Positions 35,715 to 45,909 of a DNA stretch of 64,000 nucleotides are shown here, piece by piece. The DNA lies in assembly GCA_017795005.1 (NCBI GenBank), contig CP051242.1, forward strand, positions 1,426,001 through 1,490,000, given 5' to 3'. Below the pieces are notes generated by a model. That model had not been told where the DNA came from and searched no databases. It saw only the letters and a list, made by a program, of their open reading frames with translations. Within the stretch, counting starts at the first letter, position 1. Every line of letters begins with the position of its first letter. A program made the translations under genes and the position numbers. This DNA is from Balneolaceae bacterium (lineage in GTDB: Bacteria; Bacteroidota; Rhodothermia; Balneolales; Balneolaceae).

Positions 35715-38504
35715 TTAAAAATCCCTAAACCATTTCTTAAGTATAGTTTTTACTGAATCTACTGTGATAGGTTTAGAAATGAAGTCATCCATTCCAGCCT
35801 CAATACATCTTTCACGATCACCAGGCAAAGCATTAGCGGTCATGGCAATAATCACAGGCATTTTTCCCAATTTATTTTCGATGTTCTTTATACCCCTGGT
35901 TGAATCAAGACCATCCATTACCGGCATCTCCATGTCCATAAAAACTAGATCGTAGGCCTTTGATTGAACCATGTTAATAGCAATTTCGCCATCACTGGCA
36001 ATATCTGCGTTAAGACCAATTCTTTCCAGTATTTTTGTAGCCACTTTCTGATTTATGAGATTATCTTCAACCAAAAGGATAGAAAGATTTTCTTCGAACA
36101 GACCATCTGATGTTATGTTGGAAGATTTAGAGATAGCTTGTCCTTTATTGTTAGTAAATAATCGTTCAAGGTTTGTAAGCAGTTTAGTTTGCTTTACAGG
36201 TTTGGTCAGGTACAAGTCAAACATACTGCGTTGTTCGTCATTCTCCAACTCATGAATCGAACTCAATAGAACCAGAGGAAGATTTTCGATTTCTTCTCGT
36301 TGTCTGATTCTCTTTGCTACATTGATTCCGTCAAAATCAGGCATCTGCATATCCAGGATTCCGAAATCGTATTCTGAAAGACCTTCTAATTCGTTCAAAA
36401 ATGAAGATGACTTATCAAAAGTAGAAACTTCAACTTTTGCCAATTCCAGTTGCTCTTTCAAGATCAAAAGATTCGTAGGATTATCATCTAAGATAAAAGC
36501 CTTTTTACCGCTTAATTCTTTGTATGGGGGAATTGGTCTGACCCTTGTGCTTTCCAAAGCATGAATATTGAAGCTAAAAGTACTCCCCTCATCCGGTGTA
36601 CTTTTGACAGATATACTTCCGCCCATCAGTTCTACCAAACGTTTGCTTATAACCAGTCCTAATCCGGTACCACCATATTTTCTTGTAGAACTGGCATCTA
36701 CCTGAGTAAAGCTCTGAAACAGGCGACTCAGCTGGGTTTCAGAAATTCCAATACCCGTATCTTTTACCTGGAACTCAAGATTTATTTTGTCAGACTTCTT
36801 GTTAAGTACTTTTACACGAATCAGAATATCTCCTGAATCGGTAAATTTAATGGCATTGGCAGTGAGGTTTATCAGGATTTGCTGAAGCCGAATCGAGTCT
36901 CCAATTATATATTCGGGAACCTCTTTATTCATGTGATAAATTAATTCTAAATCATCCTTTTTGTTAGCGGAATAGGTAAGATCGAATACATTTTCAATCA
37001 GCTCTCTTAGGTTAAATTCACTTTCTTCAAGCTCAAGATTCCCGGATTCAATTTTGGAGAAATCTAAAATATTATTGATGATGCTTAATAAACTTTCGCC
37101 ACTGGTTTTTATAGTACTGGAGAATTCTTTTTGCCTCTGATCTAATTCACTTTCTGTAAGAAGTCCGGAAAGGCCAATTACAGCATTCAATGGAGTTCTT
37201 ATCTCATGACTCATAGTAGATAAAAATTGAGATTTGGCTCTTGAGGACTCTTCAGCTTGTATTTTAGCTCTTTTTAAAGAATCAGCAAAACGGAAAGAAA
37301 GAATTAGGGACTGAAAAAAGAAGAAGCTCAGATATCCAATAAAGTTTAATAGTAACTGATCTTCAAAAAATCCAAAGTAAACCATTATTTGGTACAGGAA
37401 AACTATGAAGACGATTCCTGTACTGACCAAAGCAAAACCCGCTCCAATACTCTTATTTATTGCAGCCCTTATGTATACATAAAATGCATAAAGGATATAC
37501 GAAATCAGAACTACGAAATACGGGGTTACCAAGTGTGTGAAAATTGAAGGGGGCAGAAATAAAGACACTGCCATGAAAAGAATAGAAATCCCTGTAAAGA
37601 AATAAATGAGTCTTTTCGAACTTTCTTTAGGATAAAGGTTGAGAGTATAAATCCCAAACAAATAACCCGACAGAAACAGAGTTATATACTCTAATTTAAG
37701 TGTTACAATCCAGGGTATATCCTGCATCAAAAAGTGCAGAGGATACGAGCCAAACCCAATGATTCTATAGCTATATACGATACAGAATAAGGAAAAATAT
37801 AGTATTGTTGTTTCATGCCGACCAAACAAATAGAGTCCAAAAAAGAAAAGTCCACCCATCAATAAAGCACCGGTTAGAATAAATGCATATCCATATTCCA
37901 GATAGCGGGCATCAAATAAAGACTCTGCTTTACCGATTTTTATGGTAAGGTAAGCGCCTCCTTTCTGATGATCGAAATTTGCTACATGTAGTACCAAATC
38001 AAGTGTATCTGAGGAAAGTTCTCCAAGTGCTACAGTCCTTGGTAACCAATAAGGTCTGTAAGATTCTTTGGTTCTCGCTGGATTTCCGTTAGAAGAAATC
38101 TCTTCACCATTCAGAAAAAGTCTGTATGAAGAGTAGAAATCGGGAATATCAACTGCTAATGGAGGAGAAGAGGAGGGAAGTAAAACCTGTGCACGATAGG
38201 TAGCAACACCGTAGGAGGAATATTCTTCTTCTGCATTCCAAAGGGCTGTAAAATTCCGGGTCGAATATTCAATATTGGTATCAGGATTTGCAGGTTCAAT
38301 TAATTCTCCCCAATAGAACAACCAGTCTCCATCCAGAGTTACTATTTCATTTTCTTCAAAGCTGTGCGACCTTAAGTCAATAACTCCTTCGATCATTTTT
38401 TGTTGAGCATAAATAGAATTAACTGAAATAAGACAACAACAAAATACCATCAGTAAAAGTACTGAGTAACGAATAAAGAATATTTTGGCTACTTGATAAT
38501 TCAC
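35715..38504 (-). CDS. 7TMR-DISM hybrid histidine kinase with two receiver domains
   Basis: The 929-residue protein has a signal peptide, a jelly-roll 7TMR-DISM extracellular domain (VIDLRSHSFEENEIVTLDG, about 40-200), seven transmembrane helices (about 205-400), HisKA with TMSHEIRTPLNAVIG (His at about 433), HATPase_c (NLTANAIKF, DTGIGI, GTGLGLVI), a first receiver (Asp at about 718, LDMQMPDFDG) and a second receiver (Asp at about 857, FMDMEMPVMDG). All key residues are present. No DNA-binding output, so signalling must leave through an Hpt protein encoded elsewhere. It follows its paralogue by 20 bases; the two look like a tandem duplication. Confidence 0.92.
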   Translation of the reverse strand: MNYQVAKIFFIRYSVLLLMVFCCCLISVNSIYAQQKMIEGVIDLRSHSFEENEIVTLDGDWLFYWGELIEPANPDTNIEYSTRNFTALWNAEEEYSSYGVATYRAQVLLPSSSPPLAVDIPDFYSSYRLFLNGEEISSNGNPARTKESYRPYWLPRTVALGELSSDTLDLVLHVANFDHQKGGAYLTIKIGKAESLFDARYLEYGYAFILTGALLMGGLFFFGLYLFGRHETTILYFSLFCIVYSYRIIGFGSYPLHFLMQDIPWIVTLKLEYITLFLSGYLFGIYTLNLYPKESSKRLIYFFTGISILFMAVSLFLPPSIFTHLVTPYFVVLISYILYAFYVYIRAAINKSIGAGFALVSTGIVFIVFLYQIMVYFGFFEDQLLLNFIGYLSFFFFQSLILSFRFADSLKRAKIQAEESSRAKSQFLSTMSHEIRTPLNAVIGLSGLLTESELDQRQKEFSSTIKTSGESLLSIINNILDFSKIESGNLELEESEFNLRELIENVFDLTYSANKKDDLELIYHMNKEVPEYIIGDSIRLQQILINLTANAIKFTDSGDILIRVKVLNKKSDKINLEFQVKDTGIGISETQLSRLFQSFTQVDASSTRKYGGTGLGLVISKRLVELMGGSISVKSTPDEGSTFSFNIHALESTRVRPIPPYKELSGKKAFILDDNPTNLLILKEQLELAKVEVSTFDKSSSFLNELEGLSEYDFGILDMQMPDFDGINVAKRIRQREEIENLPLVLLSSIHELENDEQRSMFDLYLTKPVKQTKLLTNLERLFTNNKGQAISKSSNITSDGLFEENLSILLVEDNLINQKVATKILERIGLNADIASDGEIAINMVQSKAYDLVFMDMEMPVMDGLDSTRGIKNIENKLGKMPVIIAMTANALPGDRERCIEAGMDDFISKPITVDSVKTILKKWFRDF

Positions 38505-38524
38505 AATAAAGCTCGGGAAGAAAA

Positions 38525-40894
38525 TCAGGCGTTAACCGGAAACCATTTTAACAGAACCGATTCTGTAGTTTGTAATGTAATTGGCTTTGAAACAAAGTCT
38601 TGCATACCCGCATCAAAACAACGTTTTTTATCTTCAGTAGAGGCGTTTGCAGTCATAGCAATAATAGTAGGTGAAAAAGCTTTCTCACCAAGATCACGAA
38701 TTTTTATAGTGGCTTCTATTCCGTCCATTTCCGGCATCTCCATATCCATAAAAACTAAATCGTAACTTTTTTCCTGTACCATTTCTACAGCTTCAAATCC
38801 ATTGTTAGCAATTTCAGCAGAAAAACCAATTCGTTCTAATACTTTTAGTACTACTTTCTGATTGATGAGATTATCCTCAACAACCAGAATTGAAATATCT
38901 TTCTTTGGTAAAATTTGAGGGCTTATTTTAGGTTTCTCCAGTTTTTCGATTTCATTCTCTGGGATAGACTTAGAAGTGATCGTAAAATAGAAGGTTGTCC
39001 CAGCTCCTTCTTTGCTTTGTACCCAAATTCTACCTCCCATTCCCTCTATTAGTCGTTTACTTATCGCAAGACCTAGCCCCGTGCCGCCATATCTTCGATT
39101 TCTTTCAGCTTCAATTTGTGAAAAGCGATCAAAAAGTAAACTCATTTTACCCTCAGGAATCCCTATGCCTGTATCCTTTACAATAAATAAAATCTGTCCT
39201 TTTTCTGAAATTGATTCTGTAGTGGTTACCTGAACCGAAATCTCTCCTTCATCTGTAAATTTAATAGCGTTACCAATAAGATTAATAAGAATTTGACGAA
39301 GCCGGGTATCATCAACTTCTATATAATTTGAAAGAGAATCATCAAATCTGAAACTTAGCTTTACTTTTTTTGGATCGGTTAACGATCCAAGCATTTTTAC
39401 AATATCAGCAAGTAGTGTAGGAATGTGAGTTGGTTTGTATTCCAGTTCTACATCAGAGGATTCAATTTTTGTGAAATCAAGAATATTATTAATGATATTC
39501 AGAAGATTTTCACCACTTCTTTTAATAGTTCTGGCAAATTGTGTTTTCTCTTCTTCTGATTTGCTATCCAGTATAAGTTCTGAAAAGCCAATAACAGCAT
39601 TTAGTGGTGTTCGAAGCTCATGTCCCATTGTAGATAAGAAATGAGTTTTTGCAGTAGAAGCAGTTTCTGCCTGTTCTTTAGCTTTATATAATGTGTACGA
39701 AAATCTGTTAGATAGTGTAAGAGATTGAAGGAAGAAGAAGGAAATATATCCTACAAAGTTGATAAATAAATTTTCTTCAACTAATACAAAATACTCCAAT
39801 AAATCATAAACAAAGACTATAAAGACCACACCTAAGCTTGCAAGGGCGAATTCTGAACCAACTCTTTTATTTAATCGGGCCCGAACCAAAGCATAGGAAG
39901 AATAAATAATGTAAACGGTTAGCAGAACAAAAAAGGAATTAATTATATAAGTGAAATAAAAGGGAGGCAATAATAGTGCTGCAGCACTAAAACTAAAAAG
40001 GACAAAACTAAATCCGTTCATTATGTATTTGGATACATCTTCGGGATAAAGAAATTTTATAAAAATACCGAATAAAGATGCAGACAGATATAATGAAATA
40101 TATTCGAGTTTGATAGCTACGATCCAGGGTAGCCCCGGAATAAGAAAATGAAGCGGATATAATTCTGTACCAATAATTCTATAACTATAGACAAAGCAAA
40201 AAAGGGCAAAGTAGAGGATTACCTTTTCCGTTTTACCAAAAGAGTATAATCCTATAAAAAATAATCCTCCCATAAGCAGAGCACCAGTCAATACGAAAAT
40301 ATATCCAAGTTCAACTTCTCTGGTTCGTTGTAGTTGTTCTTCTTCGCCAATTAATATTGGGAGCCTTATTCCTCCTTTGCTATGGTGAAAGTTTGAAATA
40401 TGAAGTGTAATATCTATTTCATTAGACTCAAATTGATTTAAGGGAATTGTTGCGGGAACCCATTTGGGTGAATAGTTTTCTTTACTTGTTCCAACTATCC
40501 CATTACTTGCAATCAGCTCATTACCAATAAATAATTGATACGCTGAATACATATCTGGAATGGTTAACGCCAGATTTGGGTACTCACGGGGAAGTAAAAT
40601 CTTCATTTTATAGGTGGCATACCCAAAAGAGCCAAGTTCGGAATACTCATTCCATAAATGTGGAAAAGGCACCAATTCCGGCATTTTACGGATTGGATCA
40701 CCAGGCTGAATCAACTCCTTCCAAAAAAACTGCCATTCACCATTCAGTTTAATTGGGTCTGAAGCATCTAAATTATAATTGGTCAAATCTAAAACCCCTC
40801 TTTGAACTACAGGTTGAGACAGACCTTGCACCGGAAGAAAGGCAATCAAAAATAACCCAAGGTAAAGCCAGAATGTTCTTTTAACGTAGATCAA
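38525..40894 (-). CDS. 7TMR-DISM hybrid histidine kinase with one receiver domain
   Basis: This 789-residue paralogue of the downstream kinase has the same layout: signal peptide, DISM jelly roll (VLDLTNYNLDASDPIKLNG), seven transmembrane helices, HisKA, HATPase_c (NLIGNAIKF, DTGIGI, GTGLGLAI) and one C-terminal receiver with Asp at about 717 (FMDMEMPEMDG). The H box reads GHELRTP instead of the usual SHEIRTP (His at about 425). It lacks the middle receiver of its neighbour. Likely ligands of DISM domains are carbohydrates, which fits the neighbourhood, but this is inference. Confidence 0.92.
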   Translation of the reverse strand: MIYVKRTFWLYLGLFLIAFLPVQGLSQPVVQRGVLDLTNYNLDASDPIKLNGEWQFFWKELIQPGDPIRKMPELVPFPHLWNEYSELGSFGYATYKMKILLPREYPNLALTIPDMYSAYQLFIGNELIASNGIVGTSKENYSPKWVPATIPLNQFESNEIDITLHISNFHHSKGGIRLPILIGEEEQLQRTREVELGYIFVLTGALLMGGLFFIGLYSFGKTEKVILYFALFCFVYSYRIIGTELYPLHFLIPGLPWIVAIKLEYISLYLSASLFGIFIKFLYPEDVSKYIMNGFSFVLFSFSAAALLLPPFYFTYIINSFFVLLTVYIIYSSYALVRARLNKRVGSEFALASLGVVFIVFVYDLLEYFVLVEENLFINFVGYISFFFLQSLTLSNRFSYTLYKAKEQAETASTAKTHFLSTMGHELRTPLNAVIGFSELILDSKSEEEKTQFARTIKRSGENLLNIINNILDFTKIESSDVELEYKPTHIPTLLADIVKMLGSLTDPKKVKLSFRFDDSLSNYIEVDDTRLRQILINLIGNAIKFTDEGEISVQVTTTESISEKGQILFIVKDTGIGIPEGKMSLLFDRFSQIEAERNRRYGGTGLGLAISKRLIEGMGGRIWVQSKEGAGTTFYFTITSKSIPENEIEKLEKPKISPQILPKKDISILVVEDNLINQKVVLKVLERIGFSAEIANNGFEAVEMVQEKSYDLVFMDMEMPEMDGIEATIKIRDLGEKAFSPTIIAMTANASTEDKKRCFDAGMQDFVSKPITLQTTESVLLKWFPVNA

Positions 40895-40940
40895 GATAAA
40901 GATTAAGAGACGTATTTATATCTCTTAATGTATACAAAAA

Positions 40941-40971
40941 AGAATAAAAAAAGCCATGTATTAACATGGCT
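40941..40971 (-). terminator. Terminator after the desaturase gene
   Basis: On the minus strand AGCCATGT, loop TAAT, ACATGGCT is a perfect 8-bp stem followed directly by TTTTTTTATTC. It lies 22 bases beyond the desaturase stop and before the kinase transcription unit. Confidence 0.85.
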
Positions 40972-40992
40972 TAATGTTTTGCTTACAATAAG

Positions 40993-42129
40993 TTATGCTG
41001 TGACTGGTGTCCACTCAAAATCGGGGTCTCCGAACTTCTTTAACGTTCGGTAATGAGAGGCAACAGCTTCGCTAAAAGTTTCATGGCAATTATAGGGGAT
41101 ACCAAATTCTTTAGCGGTTTCTTCCACAATTGGACTAATTTTTGGATAATGAATACTACAAACTTTGGGGAATAAGTGGTGTTCAATTTGGTAATTAAGT
41201 CCTCCAATGTACCAGGAAAGGAATTTATTCTTTCTTGCAAAATTGTTGGTTGTAAGCATTTCATGAATTACCCAGTGATTTTCAATCATGTTCTCTTCAT
41301 TCGGAAGTGGGTGAGTAGTCGATTCTACAACGTGTGCAAGTTGAAATACGATTCCAAGTATTAAGCCTGCTACTAAATGTAATGTTGTAAAACCAATAAA
41401 CCATTGCCACCAAACTATATCAAGAAATAATAATGGCAGAACAATCATAACTGAGTAATAAATTACCTTAGTTATAACCAGCTTGATCCACTCTTTTGTG
41501 GGATGATTTTTATTTTCGTAAGGACCTAACGGGGATTTGAAGAAGTACCAATAATCTTTTACAAAAACCCAGAAAAAAGTAGCAAAACTATAAGCTGGAA
41601 AAGCGAGTACATGTTGAAACTTATGTACTTTTTTATATTCGGTATGAGGTGATAGGCGAATAAATTCAGCTACTTCAAGATCTTCATCATGACCATGAAT
41701 ATTTGTATAGGTGTGATGAATAATATTATGTGTGATTTTCCAGATGTATCCGTTCGCTCCAACTAAATCAAAGAATATTCCAAGAGTGCTGTTTACAGCA
41801 TTATTTGAAGAATAAGCTCCATGTAGTGCATCATGTGTAATAGAAAAACCAATTCCTGCCATTCCTATTCCCATTACAACACATAGCAACCACATTTGAG
41901 TCAGGGAAAAAAGACCCGTCATTATTAGGGCGTATGCACCCCAATAGGTCCCAAGAATAACTAATGTCTTGATAACCATTGCGGCATTAGCATGCTTCGA
42001 AAGATTATTACTTTCGAAATAGTGATTTACTTTTTTCTTAACAGCTTTGCTAAACTCTTTGTCAATTTTGTTATTAAACGTAACTAGAGACGGCATGGAA
42101 AAAATTTTGATTAATTTTACAGCATCCAA
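40993..42129 (-). CDS. Membrane fatty acid desaturase (front-end/acyl-CoA type)
   Basis: The 378-residue protein has four main hydrophobic segments and all three histidine boxes of membrane di-iron desaturases: HDALHGAY (HxxxH), HNIIHHTYTN (HxxHH) and NYQIEHHLFPK (QxxHH, with Gln as in front-end desaturases). It would introduce a double bond into membrane acyl chains; the position is not predictable. No fused cytochrome b5 domain. It is a single transcription unit with its own terminator. The 198-base gap upstream holds a small TCAGGA/TCCTGA hairpin (about 42216-42234) and nothing else evident. Confidence 0.9.
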   Translation of the reverse strand: MDAVKLIKIFSMPSLVTFNNKIDKEFSKAVKKKVNHYFESNNLSKHANAAMVIKTLVILGTYWGAYALIMTGLFSLTQMWLLCVVMGIGMAGIGFSITHDALHGAYSSNNAVNSTLGIFFDLVGANGYIWKITHNIIHHTYTNIHGHDEDLEVAEFIRLSPHTEYKKVHKFQHVLAFPAYSFATFFWVFVKDYWYFFKSPLGPYENKNHPTKEWIKLVITKVIYYSVMIVLPLLFLDIVWWQWFIGFTTLHLVAGLILGIVFQLAHVVESTTHPLPNEENMIENHWVIHEMLTTNNFARKNKFLSWYIGGLNYQIEHHLFPKVCSIHYPKISPIVEETAKEFGIPYNCHETFSEAVASHYRTLKKFGDPDFEWTPVTA

Positions 42130-42327
42130 AAATACAAATTTTTGGTTTTTTATGCTTATTAAACCTATTTAATGGAAAGACCATTCAATATTAAACGATG
42201 GAAGTAAGTTGAAGTCAGGAGAGAAAATCCTGATTTCTAAGTAAACCATTCTGGCTTAGCAAGATTGGGATTAGGGACTTCGTATTTATCTCAATACCGA
42301 GATTCACTTTCTTAGGATATATTGAAC

Positions 42328-43047
42328 TCAAGTATTGTTATTATCATCGGAATCCAGCTTTTTCTTATTTCTGGAGTATCTCATTTGAAGTAATTCTACG
42401 GCAAGGGCAAATCCCATTGGAAGATAGATATATGCTTTTGGAACTTCTTTATGAAACCCTTCCATAAAAATAGTGATACCAATACTAATCAGAAATGAAA
42501 GAGCCAGAATTTTTAAGGCAGGGTTTTCAAGTATAAACTCTCCGATTGGTTTAGCAAAAATTAATACCCCAACAAATGACACAATCACAGCTGTTACAAT
42601 GACCCAAACCTGGTCGGTTAATCCGATTGCTGTAATCACAGAGTCAACAGAGAAAACGATATCAAGAAGAACAATCTGAGTGATTACTGATCTGAACGTA
42701 TTTTTTTTAGCAGCAAGTTCTGGATCAACTAGTTCATCTTTCAATTCAACAGTATGATGAATTTCTTTTACAGCCTTATAAATCAAGAAGAGACCTCCAA
42801 TTATGAGAATTAAGTCTCTAACTGAGAAGTCCAGAAATATTGGATTTGTCAGTTCTGTTAATTGGAGAAGTAGAAAAAGCAGCAGTATTCTGGCAATCAG
42901 CGCTAAAGCAAGACCAATAATTCGGGCTTTTTGTTGTTGCTCTTTTTTTAAACGGCTTACAAAAATTGTGATAACCAGGATATTATCTACTCCAAGAACA
43001 AGCTCAAGTCCTATGAGGAGTGCGAGTATCCCAATTATATCAGCCAT
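42328..43047 (-). CDS. TerC family integral membrane protein
   Basis: The 239-residue protein has about seven transmembrane helices with the TerC acidic motifs GLELVLGVDNILVI in helix 1 and VLLDIVFSVDSVITAIG in the middle. TerC-type proteins handle divalent metals (manganese efflux, tellurite resistance or loading of exported metalloproteins). It begins 9 bases after the Gfo/Idh/MocA stop, so it is probably co-transcribed with it. Confidence 0.92.
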   Translation of the reverse strand: MADIIGILALLIGLELVLGVDNILVITIFVSRLKKEQQQKARIIGLALALIARILLLFLLLQLTELTNPIFLDFSVRDLILIIGGLFLIYKAVKEIHHTVELKDELVDPELAAKKNTFRSVITQIVLLDIVFSVDSVITAIGLTDQVWVIVTAVIVSFVGVLIFAKPIGEFILENPALKILALSFLISIGITIFMEGFHKEVPKAYIYLPMGFALAVELLQMRYSRNKKKLDSDDNNNT

Positions 43048-43056
43048 AAATAAGCG

Positions 43057-44019
43057 TTAATTTAAAATTTGATCGATTACTTTCATGTTAGCTAAAGCGT
43101 CTTCCAGGGGAGTAGGAACCGGTGTATTTTCCAAAATAGATTTGGAAAAAGCATCACCCTGAAGCGTGTATTGGTCACAGATTTCAAAAAAGAATGTTTC
43201 AGTTTCTCCACCTGTGTGTAAGTGAATTTTACGGGTAGCTTCATTTCCTGCATTAAAGGGAATATTTAATTCCATGTACCCCTTAGTTCCGTAAATAACA
43301 GCCGATTGTCTGTGATCAAGTTGGGTTGAACACATAAACGTAGCGATGCCATTTTCAAATTCCAGCATTCCAGATGCTAAACGATCGACTTTAAATACCG
43401 GATCATAATCAACAAATGATTTCACATTGATTGGTTCACTTTCAAAAATAAACCGGGACAGATTTATACAATAACATCCAATATCTAACACACCTCCGCC
43501 ACCAATAACTTCCTTATTTCGAACATTGTCAGGGTCCACATTATAAAAAGTAAACACTGAATTAATTGATCGAACTTCCCCAATTTCACCCCGCTTGATA
43601 ATCTCTTTTACCTTTGCCCATTGAGGATGAAAACGGTACATAAATGCTTCCATCACTTTTAAATGTGGATGTTTTTGTGTGGTCTGGATAAGTAACTCAG
43701 CTTCTGTCGCTGTTACAGAGATTGGTTTTTCACACAATACATGTTTTCCAGCTTCCATTGCCTTGATGGTCCAAGGAACATGTAAATGATTAGGTAGTGG
43801 GTTATAAATTGCTTCGATCTCCGGATCTGAAAGTAATTCCTCATAACTGCCATAAGTTTTTGGGATGCCTAGGTTTTCAGCTGCAGATTGAGCATTCTCT
43901 ATATTACGGGAGGAAATTGCAACAACCTCACACAACTGACTTTTCTGAAGTGCCGGAATCACATTTTGCGTTCCAATTTTAGCAGTACTTAGTACTCCCC
44001 ACTTAATTTTTTTCATCAA
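43057..44019 (-). CDS. Gfo/Idh/MocA family NAD(P)-dependent oxidoreductase
   Basis: The 320-residue protein has the N-terminal Rossmann fold (KWGVLSTAKIGTQNVIPAL, EAIYNPLPNHLHVPW), the conserved HVLCEKPISV with the catalytic Lys, and the C-terminal substrate domain with GGGVLDIGCYCINLSRF, including the usual Asp/His-region GxxxDxGxY pattern. It oxidises or reduces a sugar-like substrate, perhaps a dihydrodiol or trans-1,2-diol by similarity of the start. Two Met codons lie at the start (44019 and 44016). Confidence 0.88.
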   Translation of the reverse strand: MMKKIKWGVLSTAKIGTQNVIPALQKSQLCEVVAISSRNIENAQSAAENLGIPKTYGSYEELLSDPEIEAIYNPLPNHLHVPWTIKAMEAGKHVLCEKPISVTATEAELLIQTTQKHPHLKVMEAFMYRFHPQWAKVKEIIKRGEIGEVRSINSVFTFYNVDPDNVRNKEVIGGGGVLDIGCYCINLSRFIFESEPINVKSFVDYDPVFKVDRLASGMLEFENGIATFMCSTQLDHRQSAVIYGTKGYMELNIPFNAGNEATRKIHLHTGGETETFFFEICDQYTLQGDAFSKSILENTPVPTPLEDALANMKVIDQILN

Positions 44020-44103
44020 ACTGTAGTTTATCTTTTATAGCCTTAAAGTCCTGTCAGGTGTTTTAAGTACAGAAAGTTAAATGACTATTCGGAATGTATA
44101 CAA

Positions 44104-45006
44104 TTATTCTTTGAGCAACCAAAAGTCAACTCTTCCCAAAGCAACATAAGGAACAGCAACAATATTACGATTGGGGTCAATAGCAATATCTGCAGGACGA
44201 CCAGGTAGTTTGATAAATAGTTCATCCTTCCCATCAATCATAAGGTGAAGGCTGGAATCAAACTGAGTAGAGGTAATGAGCCCATCATCAAAGAACTCGA
44301 TGCCATCATAATTATCACTTCCTGCAGCTGTACCAAAAACGGAAAGGGAGTCTGAAACTACATCGTACTGATAAATTTCAGGTCCATCGTTCCAAGGTGC
44401 AAAAACCAGATTTCCATTAGGCAATTTTGCGATTCCATTGGGGAGTATCGGCAACTCATCAGCTACCAATTCGGCAGTAAAATTCTTAATTCTGTAAAAT
44501 GCACGTCCACCAGTATCGGTAACGTATAGATAGTCATCATTACCTTCTACAATATCGTTGATGAAGCCATTTTCGAAGGCTCCAAAATCTACAAAACCTA
44601 AGTGATCGCCACTTATTTTATTGAAATAGTGGACTCCTGCATGATCAGCTACCCAAAGAGTGTCACCGGTAATATACATTCCTCTTCCGGCATCGAATGG
44701 GAATTCTTCAGTTCCGGTCATAAATTCTAACTCAAGAATTTCACCGGATGAAGAAACTTTCGAAATGTATGCATTTGCATCACCTGATGTGGAACCCACA
44801 AAACAGGATACAAAAAATACATCCAGATCTTCATCATAGCGGACTGCTTCAGGACCGTCAAAGCCTTCAGTAGAAAATAGAACGGTACTGATGTCTTGTC
44901 CTCTTTTCCAGTCTTTTGTTTTTGGTTCTTCCTGCGAATTGCAGGAAATACTAAAAAGTAGGATTACAATGTAAAAAACAGCAAGTCGGGATAAAGTAAA
45001 TTTCAT
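44104..45006 (-). CDS. SMP-30/gluconolactonase-like beta-propeller lipoprotein
   Basis: Using the internal ATG at 45006 gives about 300 residues starting MKFTLSRLAVFYIVILLF and a lipobox SISC; the longer frame from 45048 adds 14 residues ahead of this leader. The mature part is a six-bladed propeller (EGFDGPEAVRYDEDLDVFFV, GMYITGDTLWVADHAGV, FINDIVEGNDDYLYVTDTGG, LPNGIAKLPNGNLVFAPW). The Glu, Asn and Asp residues expected to bind calcium appear present. A lactonase-like or regulatory role is possible. It lies 22 bases after the nuclease gene. Confidence 0.8.
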   Translation of the reverse strand: MKFTLSRLAVFYIVILLFSISCNSQEEPKTKDWKRGQDISTVLFSTEGFDGPEAVRYDEDLDVFFVSCFVGSTSGDANAYISKVSSSGEILELEFMTGTEEFPFDAGRGMYITGDTLWVADHAGVHYFNKISGDHLGFVDFGAFENGFINDIVEGNDDYLYVTDTGGRAFYRIKNFTAELVADELPILPNGIAKLPNGNLVFAPWNDGPEIYQYDVVSDSLSVFGTAAGSDNYDGIEFFDDGLITSTQFDSSLHLMIDGKDELFIKLPGRPADIAIDPNRNIVAVPYVALGRVDFWLLKE

Positions 45007-45028
45007 AAAATAGAGTATTTGAGAAGGT

Positions 45029-45811
45029 TTAGTCAGAATAAATATCATTAATTATTCCTGCAAGTCGTACTCCAGCCTGAAGTAAACGAAGTTCTACTGT
45101 TTCAAAATTAAGGAACGAGTATTCGTATCCAAGTCGGCCATTTTCCGGGTAATCATATACTTCGGGAAGAAGAGCCTGTGATTCATATGCCCATTCTAAC
45201 ACGGTAGTAGACTGCCATTCAGCAACGGTTTCTTCGGTAAGTTGATCATCGATAAAATCAGCTAGTTCTGTAAAACTAAGTTGCTTGCCATCAATCATAT
45301 TTGAATCCCAAACACGATGGAGATTCGAATTGTCGCCAAACCACTGAACCCGTGCATCATTTCCTCCACGATCGGTTCCATTTCCAACATGGAGAGGTTG
45401 GTGTAAATCTCCAACTAAGTGAACAAGTACCTTTAAGCTGATTGCTTCCTGTTCTTCAGACAATTCACCTGATTTTAATTCAGTGATCATTTTATCAATA
45501 GCCCAAATGATATCACCTTCTTCAGGAGTACCTGCTTCTTCGTAAGTCATTCCTTCAGGAATAGTACAATAGTGCCACGGACTCATATATCTGAAGTCGC
45601 GGTCTGAACGAATTTCATCCATCCATGTACTTACTTCTGCAAGAGAATTTCCATTCAAAACCCGGTGTACATGTTCAGCGGCAGTATCTGTAAGTAATTG
45701 AGTAGCAATATGTCCGGTTGTGCGGTGCCCGATTTGTCCCCATCGTCGAGCCTCTTCATCAGAATTATTAAACGGTAAAAGAAGCGTAGTAATTAATAAT
45801 GCAATTTTCAT
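45029..45811 (-). CDS. S1/P1 family nuclease
   Basis: The 260-residue protein has a signal peptide and then RRWGQIGHRTTGHIA, where Trp and His are zinc ligands in P1 nuclease (the Trp being the first mature residue). Further ligands appear in WMDEIRSD, SPWHYCTIP, LKVLVHLVGDLHQPLHVGNG-type motif and LHRVWDSNMID. The full three-zinc set is recognisable. It degrades single-stranded DNA/RNA or removes 3' phosphates outside the cytoplasm, a likely nutrient role. First gene of a pair with the SMP-30-like lipoprotein. Confidence 0.9.
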   Translation of the reverse strand: MKIALLITTLLLPFNNSDEEARRWGQIGHRTTGHIATQLLTDTAAEHVHRVLNGNSLAEVSTWMDEIRSDRDFRYMSPWHYCTIPEGMTYEEAGTPEEGDIIWAIDKMITELKSGELSEEQEAISLKVLVHLVGDLHQPLHVGNGTDRGGNDARVQWFGDNSNLHRVWDSNMIDGKQLSFTELADFIDDQLTEETVAEWQSTTVLEWAYESQALLPEVYDYPENGRLGYEYSFLNFETVELRLLQAGVRLAGIINDIYSD

Positions 45812-45909
45812 GATTGATAGTAAGTTTCATTTTTTTTAATGCTAGCCAATCCAACGTATAAATCATAATACGATTTTGTAAAGGTTGGCAACAAAGTGAT
45901 TATAATGAG

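Noticed and set aside
42216-42234. TCAGGA...TCCTGA hairpin as a riboswitch or terminator
   Set aside because: A 6-bp stem with a T-poor tail upstream of the desaturase gene; no supporting feature.
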